From Firmicutes bacterium HGW-Firmicutes-4 (GTDB taxonomy: Bacteria > Bacillota > Clostridia > Eubacteriales > Eubacteriaceae), in NCBI GenBank assembly GCA_002841405.1, contig PGZR01000036.1, forward strand, positions 1 through 39,126: 39,126 bases of DNA. The letters run 5' to 3'. Both the position numbers and the translations under genes were made by a program. This document shows positions 7,966 through 15,919 of the stretch, piece after piece. Positions within the stretch are counted from its first letter, which is position 1. The number at the start of each line of letters is the position of its first letter. Below the pieces are notes generated by a model. It searched no databases and was not told the DNA's origin. It worked only from the letters and a program-made list of their open reading frames with translations.

Positions 7966-10095
7966 ATGAAAAAGAAACCATCACAGAGACTCTTAGTATT
8001 TTTGTTAATGTTCAGTATGATTTTTGGGTTTGGTTCGTTTGGGATTGTTAACGCAGAACCCATTACAGCAGAATCCATTTATGAGGTATCAATGAATGAC
8101 GCAGTAGCAGCAGTGGGGACGATGGTAACCATGGATGTTTCCATCGAAGCTGGAACAGGGTTTAGTGCAACACAGCTTGTTTTTAATTTTGATCCGGCTA
8201 AACTACGTTATGTAGCCCCGGCAAAAGTAAGTGATACTAAAGGTCTAGATTTAAAAGCTTTTGAACTGGACAATGGAGCAGGTTCATTGGTGACCAATAC
8301 CAATGATGCCTTGGCGGGACAGATTACCATCGGCTATATAAATATGGAACCGTTCACCACTGGAGGGAATATTTTCAAATTATCATTCGAGGTATTGCCT
8401 GGCGCTGTCGGTACGGTACCGAACGATATCGGTATGGTAGTTAAGGAAATGGTTAATGATGTGGGCGTTCCCATTCAAACTACCGTTAAGTCAGGTACTG
8501 TTTCGATTGAGGTGCCATTAACCGGGATCGCTTTGAATAAGACAGCCGGAACTATTGTTAAAGGGGGAACTGAGCAGCTTACGGTCAGCTATGATCCCGA
8601 CAATACAACAGATGATAAGACCGTTAGCTGGAGTTCTGCTAATACCCAAGTCGCAACAGTCAGCGATACCGGACTGGTAACAGCGGTTGGCGGCGGTGCC
8701 TGCGATATAACGGCTACGGTCGGAAGCTTTACCGCAACCTATTCAGCGACGGTTACGGTACCACTCACAAACATTGCATTGAACAAAATGTCGGCATCGA
8801 TGGTTAAAGGTGCAAGCGATCAATTAAGTGTGACCTATAATCCGGTGGATACAACCGATGATAAAACCGTGACTTGGACATCTTCCAATACAAATGTGGC
8901 CACGGTGGATGCCAGCGGCCTGATAAAAGCGATTGGTGGGGGAACCGCAACCATCCGGGCAACTGTTGGATCTAAAATTACAGAGTGCGCGGTAACAGTC
9001 AAGATCCCTCTGACACAGATCAGTTTAAATAAAACAGCATCGGTTTTAAAAATCAATGGGACGGATAATTTAGCGGTAACGTATAACCCAATAGATACGA
9101 CCGATGACAAAACCGTGACCTGGACCACATCGGACAGTTCTGTCGCAACGGTTAACAATAACGGTGTTGTAACTGCTGTGAAAGCTGGAACAGCGACAAT
9201 CACAGCGAAGGTCGGTAGTTTAACGTCAACCTGCAGCATTAAAATTGGTCCACTGGCACCGGCCAACTTCAGAAATACAGAGCGGACCAATAACAGTGCC
9301 ACCTTGGCCTGGGATGTGGCCCAGGGGGCAGAATCCTACAATGTGTACAAAGATGGCATGATCGTTAATACCGCGCCGATTACGGAGCTGCAGTACAAAG
9401 TGGAGGGATTAACACCAAAAACCCAATATGCATTTACCGTTCGATCAGTTGGCAACGGCCAGGAATCTGAAAGTAGTTCAACTGTTAGCGTTAAGACTAT
9501 GGGAAATCCGGTAAATCTGTCAGTTGGAACGGCTACCGGAGCAGCAGGAAAAAATGTCATTTTGAAAGTTGATATTTCCGGAAATTCGACCATTAGTGCC
9601 AGTCAGCTGATCGCAGGGTTTGACAGTCAAAAATTGGAATACGTGACTGCCAGTGCCGGCAGCATCGCAGAGGGAGGCACGATCGTTTCAAACCTGGTGG
9701 GTAATGAAGTGACCATCGGTTATATGAACCTGACACCGCTGGTGGAACAAGGCACATTTATCGAACTCGAGTTTAAAATTAAAGAGGGTGTAGAGGATCA
9801 AAATCTGCCCATAACTCTGAGTTCCAAGGAATTAGTCGATGAAAATGGCTTTGATTTAATCCCGGTGATTACAAACGGAGAAATTCAAGTTAAGAACATT
9901 AAATTGGGTGATGTCAATGGTGATGGTGAAATCAGAGCGTTTGATGCCTTGACTGCGTTACAGATCGCAACCCAAAAAATAATACCAACAGCTAACCAGA
10001 AATATGCTGCTGATATCGATGGCAACGGTTCCGTCACCGCTTTTGAGGCGCTTCGGATTCTTCAGGTGGCAACCGGTAAGATTGTTGGTTTTTAA
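7966..10095 (+). CDS. Secreted adaptor scaffoldin: cohesin - 3 Big_2 - Fn3 - cohesin - dockerin
   Basis: The 709-residue product starts at the ATG served by AAGGAGGA (7953-7960). An in-frame upstream extension to 7888 is rejected because it would hide the signal peptide. Order of parts: signal peptide to about residue 30; a cohesin-like domain (about 38-180; FDPAKLRYVAPA, QITIGYINMEPF); three Big_2 Ig-like repeats (about 185-435), each with the core TDDKTVxW and VATV; one Fn3-like domain (about 440-525; SYNVYKDG, VEGLTPKTQYAFTV); a second cohesin-like domain (about 528-645; EVTIGYMNLTPL, TFIELEFKIKEG); and a dockerin (646-709) with loops DVNGDGEIRAFD and DIDGNGSVTAFE. Carrying both partners, it could bridge an anchored cohesin and dockerin-bearing effectors. 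Module calls rest on pattern recognition. Confidence 0.8.
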   Translation: MKKKPSQRLLVFLLMFSMIFGFGSFGIVNAEPITAESIYEVSMNDAVAAVGTMVTMDVSIEAGTGFSATQLVFNFDPAKLRYVAPAKVSDTKGLDLKAFELDNGAGSLVTNTNDALAGQITIGYINMEPFTTGGNIFKLSFEVLPGAVGTVPNDIGMVVKEMVNDVGVPIQTTVKSGTVSIEVPLTGIALNKTAGTIVKGGTEQLTVSYDPDNTTDDKTVSWSSANTQVATVSDTGLVTAVGGGACDITATVGSFTATYSATVTVPLTNIALNKMSASMVKGASDQLSVTYNPVDTTDDKTVTWTSSNTNVATVDASGLIKAIGGGTATIRATVGSKITECAVTVKIPLTQISLNKTASVLKINGTDNLAVTYNPIDTTDDKTVTWTTSDSSVATVNNNGVVTAVKAGTATITAKVGSLTSTCSIKIGPLAPANFRNTERTNNSATLAWDVAQGAESYNVYKDGMIVNTAPITELQYKVEGLTPKTQYAFTVRSVGNGQESESSSTVSVKTMGNPVNLSVGTATGAAGKNVILKVDISGNSTISASQLIAGFDSQKLEYVTASAGSIAEGGTIVSNLVGNEVTIGYMNLTPLVEQGTFIELEFKIKEGVEDQNLPITLSSKELVDENGFDLIPVITNGEIQVKNIKLGDVNGDGEIRAFDALTALQIATQKIIPTANQKYAADIDGNGSVTAFEALRILQVATGKIVGF

Positions 10096-10195
10096 TCAGC
10101 GCTTTTCCATCTGAAAAACGATGGGCTTGAAATAAAGGCACGATCTATCTGAAAGAAACGTAAAAGAAAAGTAATTAAAAATGGAGGAGTTTAAA

Positions 10196-13100
10196 TTGAG
10201 AAAAAAGACACTATCACAAAGAGCAACAGCGTTGCTTTTGGTTATTTGCCTGATCCTGAGCTACGGATCATTTGGGGTTGTCAATGCGGCTGCACCACCA
10301 ATCCCTGTTTCTATGAATTCGGCGACGATCAATGTCGGGGAGACAACGACATTGGATGTTTCGATCGGGGCCGATTCAAACGTTGCGGCATTGCAGCTGG
10401 TTTTTAAGTTTGATCCGACTAAGGTTAAGTACAAAGCACCGGCAAAACCTGGTGATACGAAAGGGGCGGAATTAAAAGCATTTGAATTAGATAATGATGC
10501 CGGTAGTCTAGTAGTAAATGAAAATGATGCTGCTGCGGGTCAGATTACAATTGGCTATATGAATTTAACACCGCTAACCTTTGAAGGGAGTCTATTCAGA
10601 CTCTCATTTGAGGGTCTGCAAGGGGTTACCGATACTCCGGTTGATATAACCGTCAAGGAGATTACTACCGACGACGGTAGTGATATCAATACTGAAGTAA
10701 CGAAAAACGGGGCCATTACCGTAAATACCCCAAGTATACCGCTAACCGGTATCACTTTAGACAAGGATACAACGACGATTTCAGTCGGTAAGAGTGAGCA
10801 ATTACAAGTCGCCTATAGCCCGGCGACGACAACTGATGATAAAACCGTGAGCTGGCAATCGTCAGATACCAAGATTGCCACCGTTGATAATCAAGGGAAC
10901 GTTACTGCCATTGCATCGGGGACAGCAACCATTACCGCTACGGTTGGCAGGTTTTCAAAAACATGTACGGTAACCGTGCCCAAAGAACTGACGGGGATCT
11001 CAATCAATGAAACGTTGGCGCTTGAAAAGGGGAAAACTGAGATACTGGATGTGACGTATCTACCGGCAGATGCGACAGATAAGGGCAACCTGGCTTGGTC
11101 ATCTTCTGATTATGACACCGTAACCGTGGAACCTTCTACAGGGGAAATCATCGCACTAAAGGCTGGTCAAGCCACCATAACGGCAACGGTAACAGTTGGT
11201 GAAAAAGAATATACTGATACTTGTGAAGTCAAGGTAACGGTGCCATTAACCGGCATCAGTCTTGATGTCACGGCAGGTGACCTGACTATCGGAGGTACGA
11301 GCACCCAGCAATTAACAGTGATATACGATCCAGCGGATACAACCGACGCAAAGGACGTGTCCTGGACGACCTCAAATGATAAGGTAGCCACCGTCAGTGA
11401 AACCGGTCTAGTAACGGCAGTGGGAGCTGGAAATGCAACCATTACTGCGATGGTCGGAAATAAAACAGCAACCTATGTGGCCACGGTAAAAGTCCCACTG
11501 AAGGGAATATCTCTAGATAAGACAACTGGCGCATTAAATAAAAATGCCAGTGAAAAACTGACAGTCAGCTATGATCCGGCAGGAACAACGGATGATAAAA
11601 CCGTGAGCTGGACGAGTTCAGATCCCAGCATTGCAGCGGTCGATAAAGATGGCAATGTAACCGGGATAAAAGCAGGAACAGCCACGATTACGGCCACCGT
11701 GGGAGAAAAAACTGCGACCTGTGCGTACACAATTTCGGAGATTCACATTAGTGAAATTACATTAGGAAAAACTGCCATTGAAATTAAAAGTGGAAAAACC
11801 GAAACCTTAGCGGCCACCATTCTACCTGTCGATACTACCGATGATAAAACCATTACCTGGTCATCTTCAAATGAAGATGTGGCAACCGTTGCTGGTGGTG
11901 TGGTAACCGCGAAAAATTCTGGAACAGCCACCATTACAGCGACAGCCGGTGGTAAAACGACAACCTGTGTTGTGACCGTGCCGAAAGAACTGACAGGAAT
12001 CCTGATCAAAGATAAAACAACTCTGGAAAAAGGCGCCAATGAAAGCCTGGTAGTGACCTACCAGCCAGCGGATGCAGACAATAAGGGGGCACTAAGCTGG
12101 ACTTCTTCAGATAGTACCGTTGCCACGGTTGACGCTAATGGAAAAGTCATGGCGTTAAAAACCGGTCAAGCTACCATTACGGCAACGACAAAAGTAGACA
12201 GCTTTGAGTTTAAATCTACCTGTGCTGTAACCGTAATAAGAAGCTTAACAAAAATTGAGTTAGATAAAGAAGTTGGTGAACTGATCATTGGTGTCAAAAA
12301 AACAGAACAATTAAAGGTAAGTTATACACCAAGTGATACAACGGATTCAAAAGTCGTCACCTGGACCAGTTCAGACGACAAAGTAGCGACTGTTAATAGT
12401 TCGGGGTTCGTAACGGCAGTTGGTCCTGGCAACGCAACCATTACAGCAACCGTAGGAAATCTTATAGATACTTATGCAGTCACTGTCAAGCAGCCGCTGA
12501 CGGGCATTGGTCTGAACAAAAAAGCAGGTGAATTAACAGTTGGGGTAACGGATACGCAGCAATTAGAAGTTACATATACTCCTGAGAACACCACCGATGC
12601 AAAAGATGTCACCTGGACAAGCTCTGCTGATCAAGTAGCCACCGTCAGCAGTACCGGGCTTGTTACAGCGAAGGGTGCAGGAACAGCCACGATTACTGCA
12701 AAAGTAGGTACGTTTACAGCATCATATTTAGTGACCGTTAAAGTACCGCTTGTAAGTATAGCTTTAAACAAAATTGAAACTGGAATTAAAAGAGGTGAAA
12801 CAGAAAAGCTCACAGTGATTTACAATCCAACAGATACAACGGATATCAGAACAGTGACCTGGGAATCCTCAAATAAAGATGTAGCAACTGTTGATGGGGG
12901 TGTTGTAACAGGCGTTAATTTGGGAAAAGCCAACATTACCGCAACAGTAGGTGGTAAAACGGCAACCTGTGAAGTTGAAATATTACCAAATCCACTTAAA
13001 TCAATTCGTATTATAAAAGATATGACTTTAATTCAAGGTGATACCAGTCATCCAGTAAAAGTAACCTATGATCCAGCAGCGACCACTGATGATAAAACTG

Positions 13101-14353
13101 TTGCTTGGACAAGTTCAAACACAGAAATCGCAACGGTCGATGATGACGGAAAAGTGAAAGCAGAAAAAGAAGGAACCGCGAGAATAACCGCCAAATCAGT
13201 AGTTGAGGGGATAGAAGAGGTTAGTTGTGATGTAACGGTTAAACCATCCGGTAAGACAGTATCTCTGACCAGTCAGCTTTTGGACGCACACGGAAAACCA
13301 ATGTCTCACACGAAGGTTGGGATTCATTCAGATTATATTGAAACAACTACTGATGCAAATGGTTACTTTACGTTCAGTAACGTGCCATTAGGTGAACATA
13401 AGTTGATTGTGAAAAATGGTGAGGTTGAAATTGAACGTCTAATTAATATTGTCAACGGAAATGCTGATTTAGTCGATGAGGAAAACGGACAAATTTTAGT
13501 TCAAGAAGGGGTCAGCGCAGTTACGGTTACCTTAAGCTTATTAAATGAAACAGTTAAGATCGAAAAAATTGTTGAAGGAAATCAAACCCCGCGACCATCA
13601 ACCCCATCATCCAAACCACTGGTCTCAATCGGCCTTTCAAAAACTGCCTTGACCATAAACGAGGGCAGTAAAGAAACCTTAACGGTATCCTACAATCCGG
13701 TTGATACAACAAGCAATAAAGCAGTGACCTGGACAAGTTCCGATGACAGCATTGCAACAGTCAATGCAGCAACCGGGGAAGTAACCGCAGTCAAAGCAGG
13801 TATAGCAACCATCACAGCCAAAGTCGGCGATAAGACCGCGAGTTGTGAGGTAACCGTTAAAAAAATTCAGGATGATCCGGTAGTTTTAAAAATACCTAAT
13901 TGTAGTTACCAAACCCATGTCCAGAATGTCGGCTGGCAGGGTTGGAAATCAGTTGGTGAAAGTAGTGGTACCAGCGGACAAAGTTTGCGTTTAGAAGGTA
14001 TCCAAGTAAAAGTTGACAGTGAAGATTATGACATAGGTGTTGAATACCAGACCCACGTGCAAAATATTGGCTGGCAGGGCTTTAAAAATAATGGCGAAAC
14101 CAGTGGGACATATGGTCAATCGTTGCGGTTAGAAGGGATTCAATTAAAACTAACCGGCGCAGATGCAGACAAGTTTGATATTTACTATCAAGTCCATGCA
14201 CAAAACTACGGTTGGCTTGATTGGGCAAAAAATGGTGAAAGTGCCGGTACTGAAGGCTTTGGCTTGCGATTGGAAGCGATAAAAATTCAAGTAGTACTTA
14301 AAGGTGATGATGCACCAGGATTAACCGACCATGCCTTTGTAAAAAATCAATAG
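10196..14353 (+). CDS. Giant secreted cohesin - 10 Big_2 - CarboxypepD-like - Big_2 - ChW protein
   Basis: I place the start at TTG 10196: GGAGGAG (10183-10189) lies just upstream, and this gives a clean signal peptide (MRKKTLSQRATALLLVI). An ATG at 10181 is in frame but itself overlaps the Shine-Dalgarno sequence. The 1385-residue protein then has a cohesin-like domain (to about 175; FDPTKVKYKAPA, QITIGYMNLTPL), ten Big_2 Ig-like repeats of about 80-90 residues, a carboxypeptidase-regulatory-like domain (TTTDANGYFTFSNVPLGEHKL), an eleventh Big_2, and three ChW repeats near the C-terminus (VGWQGWKSVGE, IGWQGFKNNGE, YGWLDWAKNGE). There is no dockerin, sortase motif or membrane anchor. ChW repeats are typical of clostridial surface proteins, so a wall-associated cohesin carrier on a long stalk is likely. 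Confidence 0.8.
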   Translation: MRKKTLSQRATALLLVICLILSYGSFGVVNAAAPPIPVSMNSATINVGETTTLDVSIGADSNVAALQLVFKFDPTKVKYKAPAKPGDTKGAELKAFELDNDAGSLVVNENDAAAGQITIGYMNLTPLTFEGSLFRLSFEGLQGVTDTPVDITVKEITTDDGSDINTEVTKNGAITVNTPSIPLTGITLDKDTTTISVGKSEQLQVAYSPATTTDDKTVSWQSSDTKIATVDNQGNVTAIASGTATITATVGRFSKTCTVTVPKELTGISINETLALEKGKTEILDVTYLPADATDKGNLAWSSSDYDTVTVEPSTGEIIALKAGQATITATVTVGEKEYTDTCEVKVTVPLTGISLDVTAGDLTIGGTSTQQLTVIYDPADTTDAKDVSWTTSNDKVATVSETGLVTAVGAGNATITAMVGNKTATYVATVKVPLKGISLDKTTGALNKNASEKLTVSYDPAGTTDDKTVSWTSSDPSIAAVDKDGNVTGIKAGTATITATVGEKTATCAYTISEIHISEITLGKTAIEIKSGKTETLAATILPVDTTDDKTITWSSSNEDVATVAGGVVTAKNSGTATITATAGGKTTTCVVTVPKELTGILIKDKTTLEKGANESLVVTYQPADADNKGALSWTSSDSTVATVDANGKVMALKTGQATITATTKVDSFEFKSTCAVTVIRSLTKIELDKEVGELIIGVKKTEQLKVSYTPSDTTDSKVVTWTSSDDKVATVNSSGFVTAVGPGNATITATVGNLIDTYAVTVKQPLTGIGLNKKAGELTVGVTDTQQLEVTYTPENTTDAKDVTWTSSADQVATVSSTGLVTAKGAGTATITAKVGTFTASYLVTVKVPLVSIALNKIETGIKRGETEKLTVIYNPTDTTDIRTVTWESSNKDVATVDGGVVTGVNLGKANITATVGGKTATCEVEILPNPLKSIRIIKDMTLIQGDTSHPVKVTYDPAATTDDKTVAWTSSNTEIATVDDDGKVKAEKEGTARITAKSVVEGIEEVSCDVTVKPSGKTVSLTSQLLDAHGKPMSHTKVGIHSDYIETTTDANGYFTFSNVPLGEHKLIVKNGEVEIERLINIVNGNADLVDEENGQILVQEGVSAVTVTLSLLNETVKIEKIVEGNQTPRPSTPSSKPLVSIGLSKTALTINEGSKETLTVSYNPVDTTSNKAVTWTSSDDSIATVNAATGEVTAVKAGIATITAKVGDKTASCEVTVKKIQDDPVVLKIPNCSYQTHVQNVGWQGWKSVGESSGTSGQSLRLEGIQVKVDSEDYDIGVEYQTHVQNIGWQGFKNNGETSGTYGQSLRLEGIQLKLTGADADKFDIYYQVHAQNYGWLDWAKNGESAGTEGFGLRLEAIKIQVVLKGDDAPGLTDHAFVKNQ

Positions 14354-14411
14354 CAGATATCAATGATGCAAAGATATGAGTGATTGCAACGAAAGTTTAA
14401 AAACTGAAAAT

Positions 14412-14433
14412 GAGGCAGGAATTTTCCTGCCTC
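14412..14433 (+). terminator. Hairpin after the ChW-cohesin gene, weak terminator candidate
   Basis: A 10-bp GC-rich stem (14412-14421 with 14424-14433) lies 59 bases after the stop codon. It is followed by TTCAATAAAA rather than a T run, so termination may be partial, or the hairpin may instead protect the upstream transcript's 3' end. Confidence 0.45.
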
Positions 14434-14468
14434 TTCAATAAAAATCAGAAGAGTAGTACTTAACAGGA

Positions 14469-14520
14469 TTATTAATTACCACTACTGTTTTACACGAAAA
14501 ACAGTAGTGGTAATTAATAA
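14469..14520 (+). repeat. Perfect 23-bp inverted repeat just upstream of the membrane-anchored cohesin gene
   Basis: Positions 14469-14491 and 14498-14520 are exact reverse complements, with a 6-base loop (ACACGA). The structure ends 17 bases before the ATG at 14538 and only a few bases before the GGGGGAAG ribosome binding site. No T run follows on either strand, so it is not a normal intrinsic terminator. It could be an mRNA-stabilising or processing hairpin, or a protein-binding palindrome. Confidence 0.85.
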
Positions 14521-14537
14521 AAATAGTGGGGGAAGCA

Positions 14538-15464
14538 ATGAAAAAATTTAAGAGAATATTGGGCATTGGCTGCCTGTCGGTTTTATTTGGTGTCTTTTTA
14601 GGCGTCGGCTCAGTCAATGCAGCAGAAGTTACGGTTAATGAGATTTCAGGCAATTCCGGGGAAACAGCAGTGGCCAGCATAGCTGTTTCCCCCGATTCCG
14701 GGTTTGGAGCGGGTCAATTTGTAGCCAGTTTTGATCCGACAAAATTGGAGTATAGTGGTTATAGTATCGGAAATGCCCTTGCGGATCATGAAAAATCCAG
14801 TGGCGGATTATTGGATGTAAACAGTAATAATGCCGGGGAGGGAAAAATTGTATTTGTTTATATTTCGACTGAAGATGTTCAAGAAGGCGGCGCTCTATTA
14901 AACTTGAATTTTAAGGTCAAGGAAGCAGGGGCAACACAAGTAAATGTTGAAGTCCCCGAGTTTGTCAATAATCAGGGTGCCCCAGTTAGTGTAACCGTAG
15001 CTCAAGTAGCTGCAACAGCTGGTGAAAATGGTATTTCCCAACCTGGGAAAGGCACAGATTCAGCTAGCACAGATAATTCAGAAAGTAACAATATGACCGG
15101 AACACCTGCGAGTGAAATCAAGAAGGGCGAAACAGTAACTTTACTTCATTATGATGAGTTTAAAGTGCTAGATGCAACCCAGCCGATTAACTGGACCACT
15201 TCAGATACCAAACTTGCTGAAGTGGATGCCACCGGAACCGTAAAGGCCACCGGAAATGGCAAGGTGACGGTTACTGCAACTCAGGGCGATAAAACGATTT
15301 CCTACGAAATGGATATTGTTGGGGAGTCGGAAAGATCAGCGGTGGAAAATACAAATACAATAATAACTGCGATCCTAATAACCATCATCTTTTTGGTAAT
15401 TATTGGATTGGGGGTCTTGGCATTTTTGAAAATCAGGAAAAATAAAAAAAGTATTTCCAATTGA
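14538..15464 (+). CDS. Membrane-anchored cohesin protein (candidate anchoring scaffoldin)
   Basis: The ATG at 14538 follows GGGGGAAGC and yields 308 residues; an in-frame GTG at 14526 lies within that ribosome binding site and is rejected. Parts in order: signal peptide (about 1-31, LGVGSVNA), one cohesin-like domain (about 33-165; FVASFDPTKLEYSGYS, GKIVFVYIST, LLNLNFKVKEAG), a Ser/Thr/Asn-rich linker, a short degenerate Big_2-like domain (INWTTSDTKLAEVDATG), and a C-terminal transmembrane helix (about 273-296) followed by a basic tail RKNKKSISN. That topology leaves the cohesin outside, tethered to the cytoplasmic membrane. Its cohesin differs from all others here and could receive a different dockerin class. 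No dockerin is present. Confidence 0.82.
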   Translation: MKKFKRILGIGCLSVLFGVFLGVGSVNAAEVTVNEISGNSGETAVASIAVSPDSGFGAGQFVASFDPTKLEYSGYSIGNALADHEKSSGGLLDVNSNNAGEGKIVFVYISTEDVQEGGALLNLNFKVKEAGATQVNVEVPEFVNNQGAPVSVTVAQVAATAGENGISQPGKGTDSASTDNSESNNMTGTPASEIKKGETVTLLHYDEFKVLDATQPINWTTSDTKLAEVDATGTVKATGNGKVTVTATQGDKTISYEMDIVGESERSAVENTNTIITAILITIIFLVIIGLGVLAFLKIRKNKKSISN

Positions 15465-15658
15465 ATTGAAACATAAAAAAAAAAACGCTATCGATATGAT
15501 AAGTTTTACGACAATTAAAAAAGATAACATTTGTGAGAAGTTATGCTCATCATTCTAACGTTGCATAATAAATAAATTTCTTAGCTTAAACCTCTGTAAA
15601 ACTAATTGGATTAATCATAAAGAAACTTATGTAATTTTGAAGATGAGGAGAAAATAAT

Positions 15659-15799
15659 ATGATGATAGTTAGAATAAGTAAAATAACCACATTTTTAATT
15701 CGTTTGATGATGGTGGTTATTTTTTTGTGCTTTAGTACTCCGATACATGTGAAGAATAAGTCGCGTTTCTTGTTTATCGCTGGTTTAATGGCTAAGTGA
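15659..15799 (+). CDS. Small hydrophobic ORF (46 aa) in the leader of the giant LRR gene
   Basis: An ATG at 15659 is preceded by GAGGAG (15645-15650) with 8-base spacing, as good as any in this window. The 46-residue peptide begins MMIVRISKITTFLIRLMMV and continues with IFLCFSTPIHV, a basic N-terminus followed by a hydrophobic stretch. It looks like a signal peptide or single membrane helix and is not recognised. A terminator-like hairpin lies within its codons, so its translation could influence read-through into the gene at 15920. Alternatively it is the remnant of a lost exported protein. Confidence 0.4.
   Translation: MMIVRISKITTFLIRLMMVVIFLCFSTPIHVKNKSRFLFIAGLMAK
15680..15726 (+). terminator. 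Terminator-like hairpin inside the leader ORF (possible attenuator)
   Basis: An 11-bp perfect stem (15680-15690 with 15713-15723) encloses a 22-base loop and merges into a T run ending at 15726. It lies about 195 bases ahead of the giant LRR gene and inside the 46-codon ORF, an arrangement seen in transcription attenuators. Confidence 0.5.
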
Positions 15800-15919
15800 A
15801 GGTCGATGGCTGGGAATTCTCCATTATGCGACTGGCAAGATTACGATATTCTAAGAAAAATGGTATTAGAAAATTTGAATTTAGTACTACAAAAACAATT
15901 AAAATGGAGGAAAAAAATT

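Larger units (their letters stand above)
15465..15919 (+). other. Leader region between the anchored cohesin gene and the first giant LRR gene
   Basis: This 455-base gap holds a 46-codon small ORF with a good ribosome binding site (15659-15799) and a terminator-like hairpin inside it (15680-15726). A short pairing AGTCGC/GCGACT (15759-15764 with 15828-15833) could close a larger fold. The A-tract and the 11-mer ACGCTATCGAT at 15485-15495 recur after the last dockerin gene (35987-35997). I recognise no known riboswitch. Confidence 0.5.

Noticed and set aside
8835..9302. Long minus-strand frames opposite the Big_2 arrays (here and around 10555-12813)
   Set aside because: They mirror the repetitive Thr/Val/Ala codons of the plus-strand Big_2 domains and lack ribosome binding sites.
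14412..14433. Considered as a definite operon terminator after the ChW-cohesin gene
   Set aside because: The stem is good but lacks a T run, so it is kept only as a weak candidate and the operon boundary is left open.
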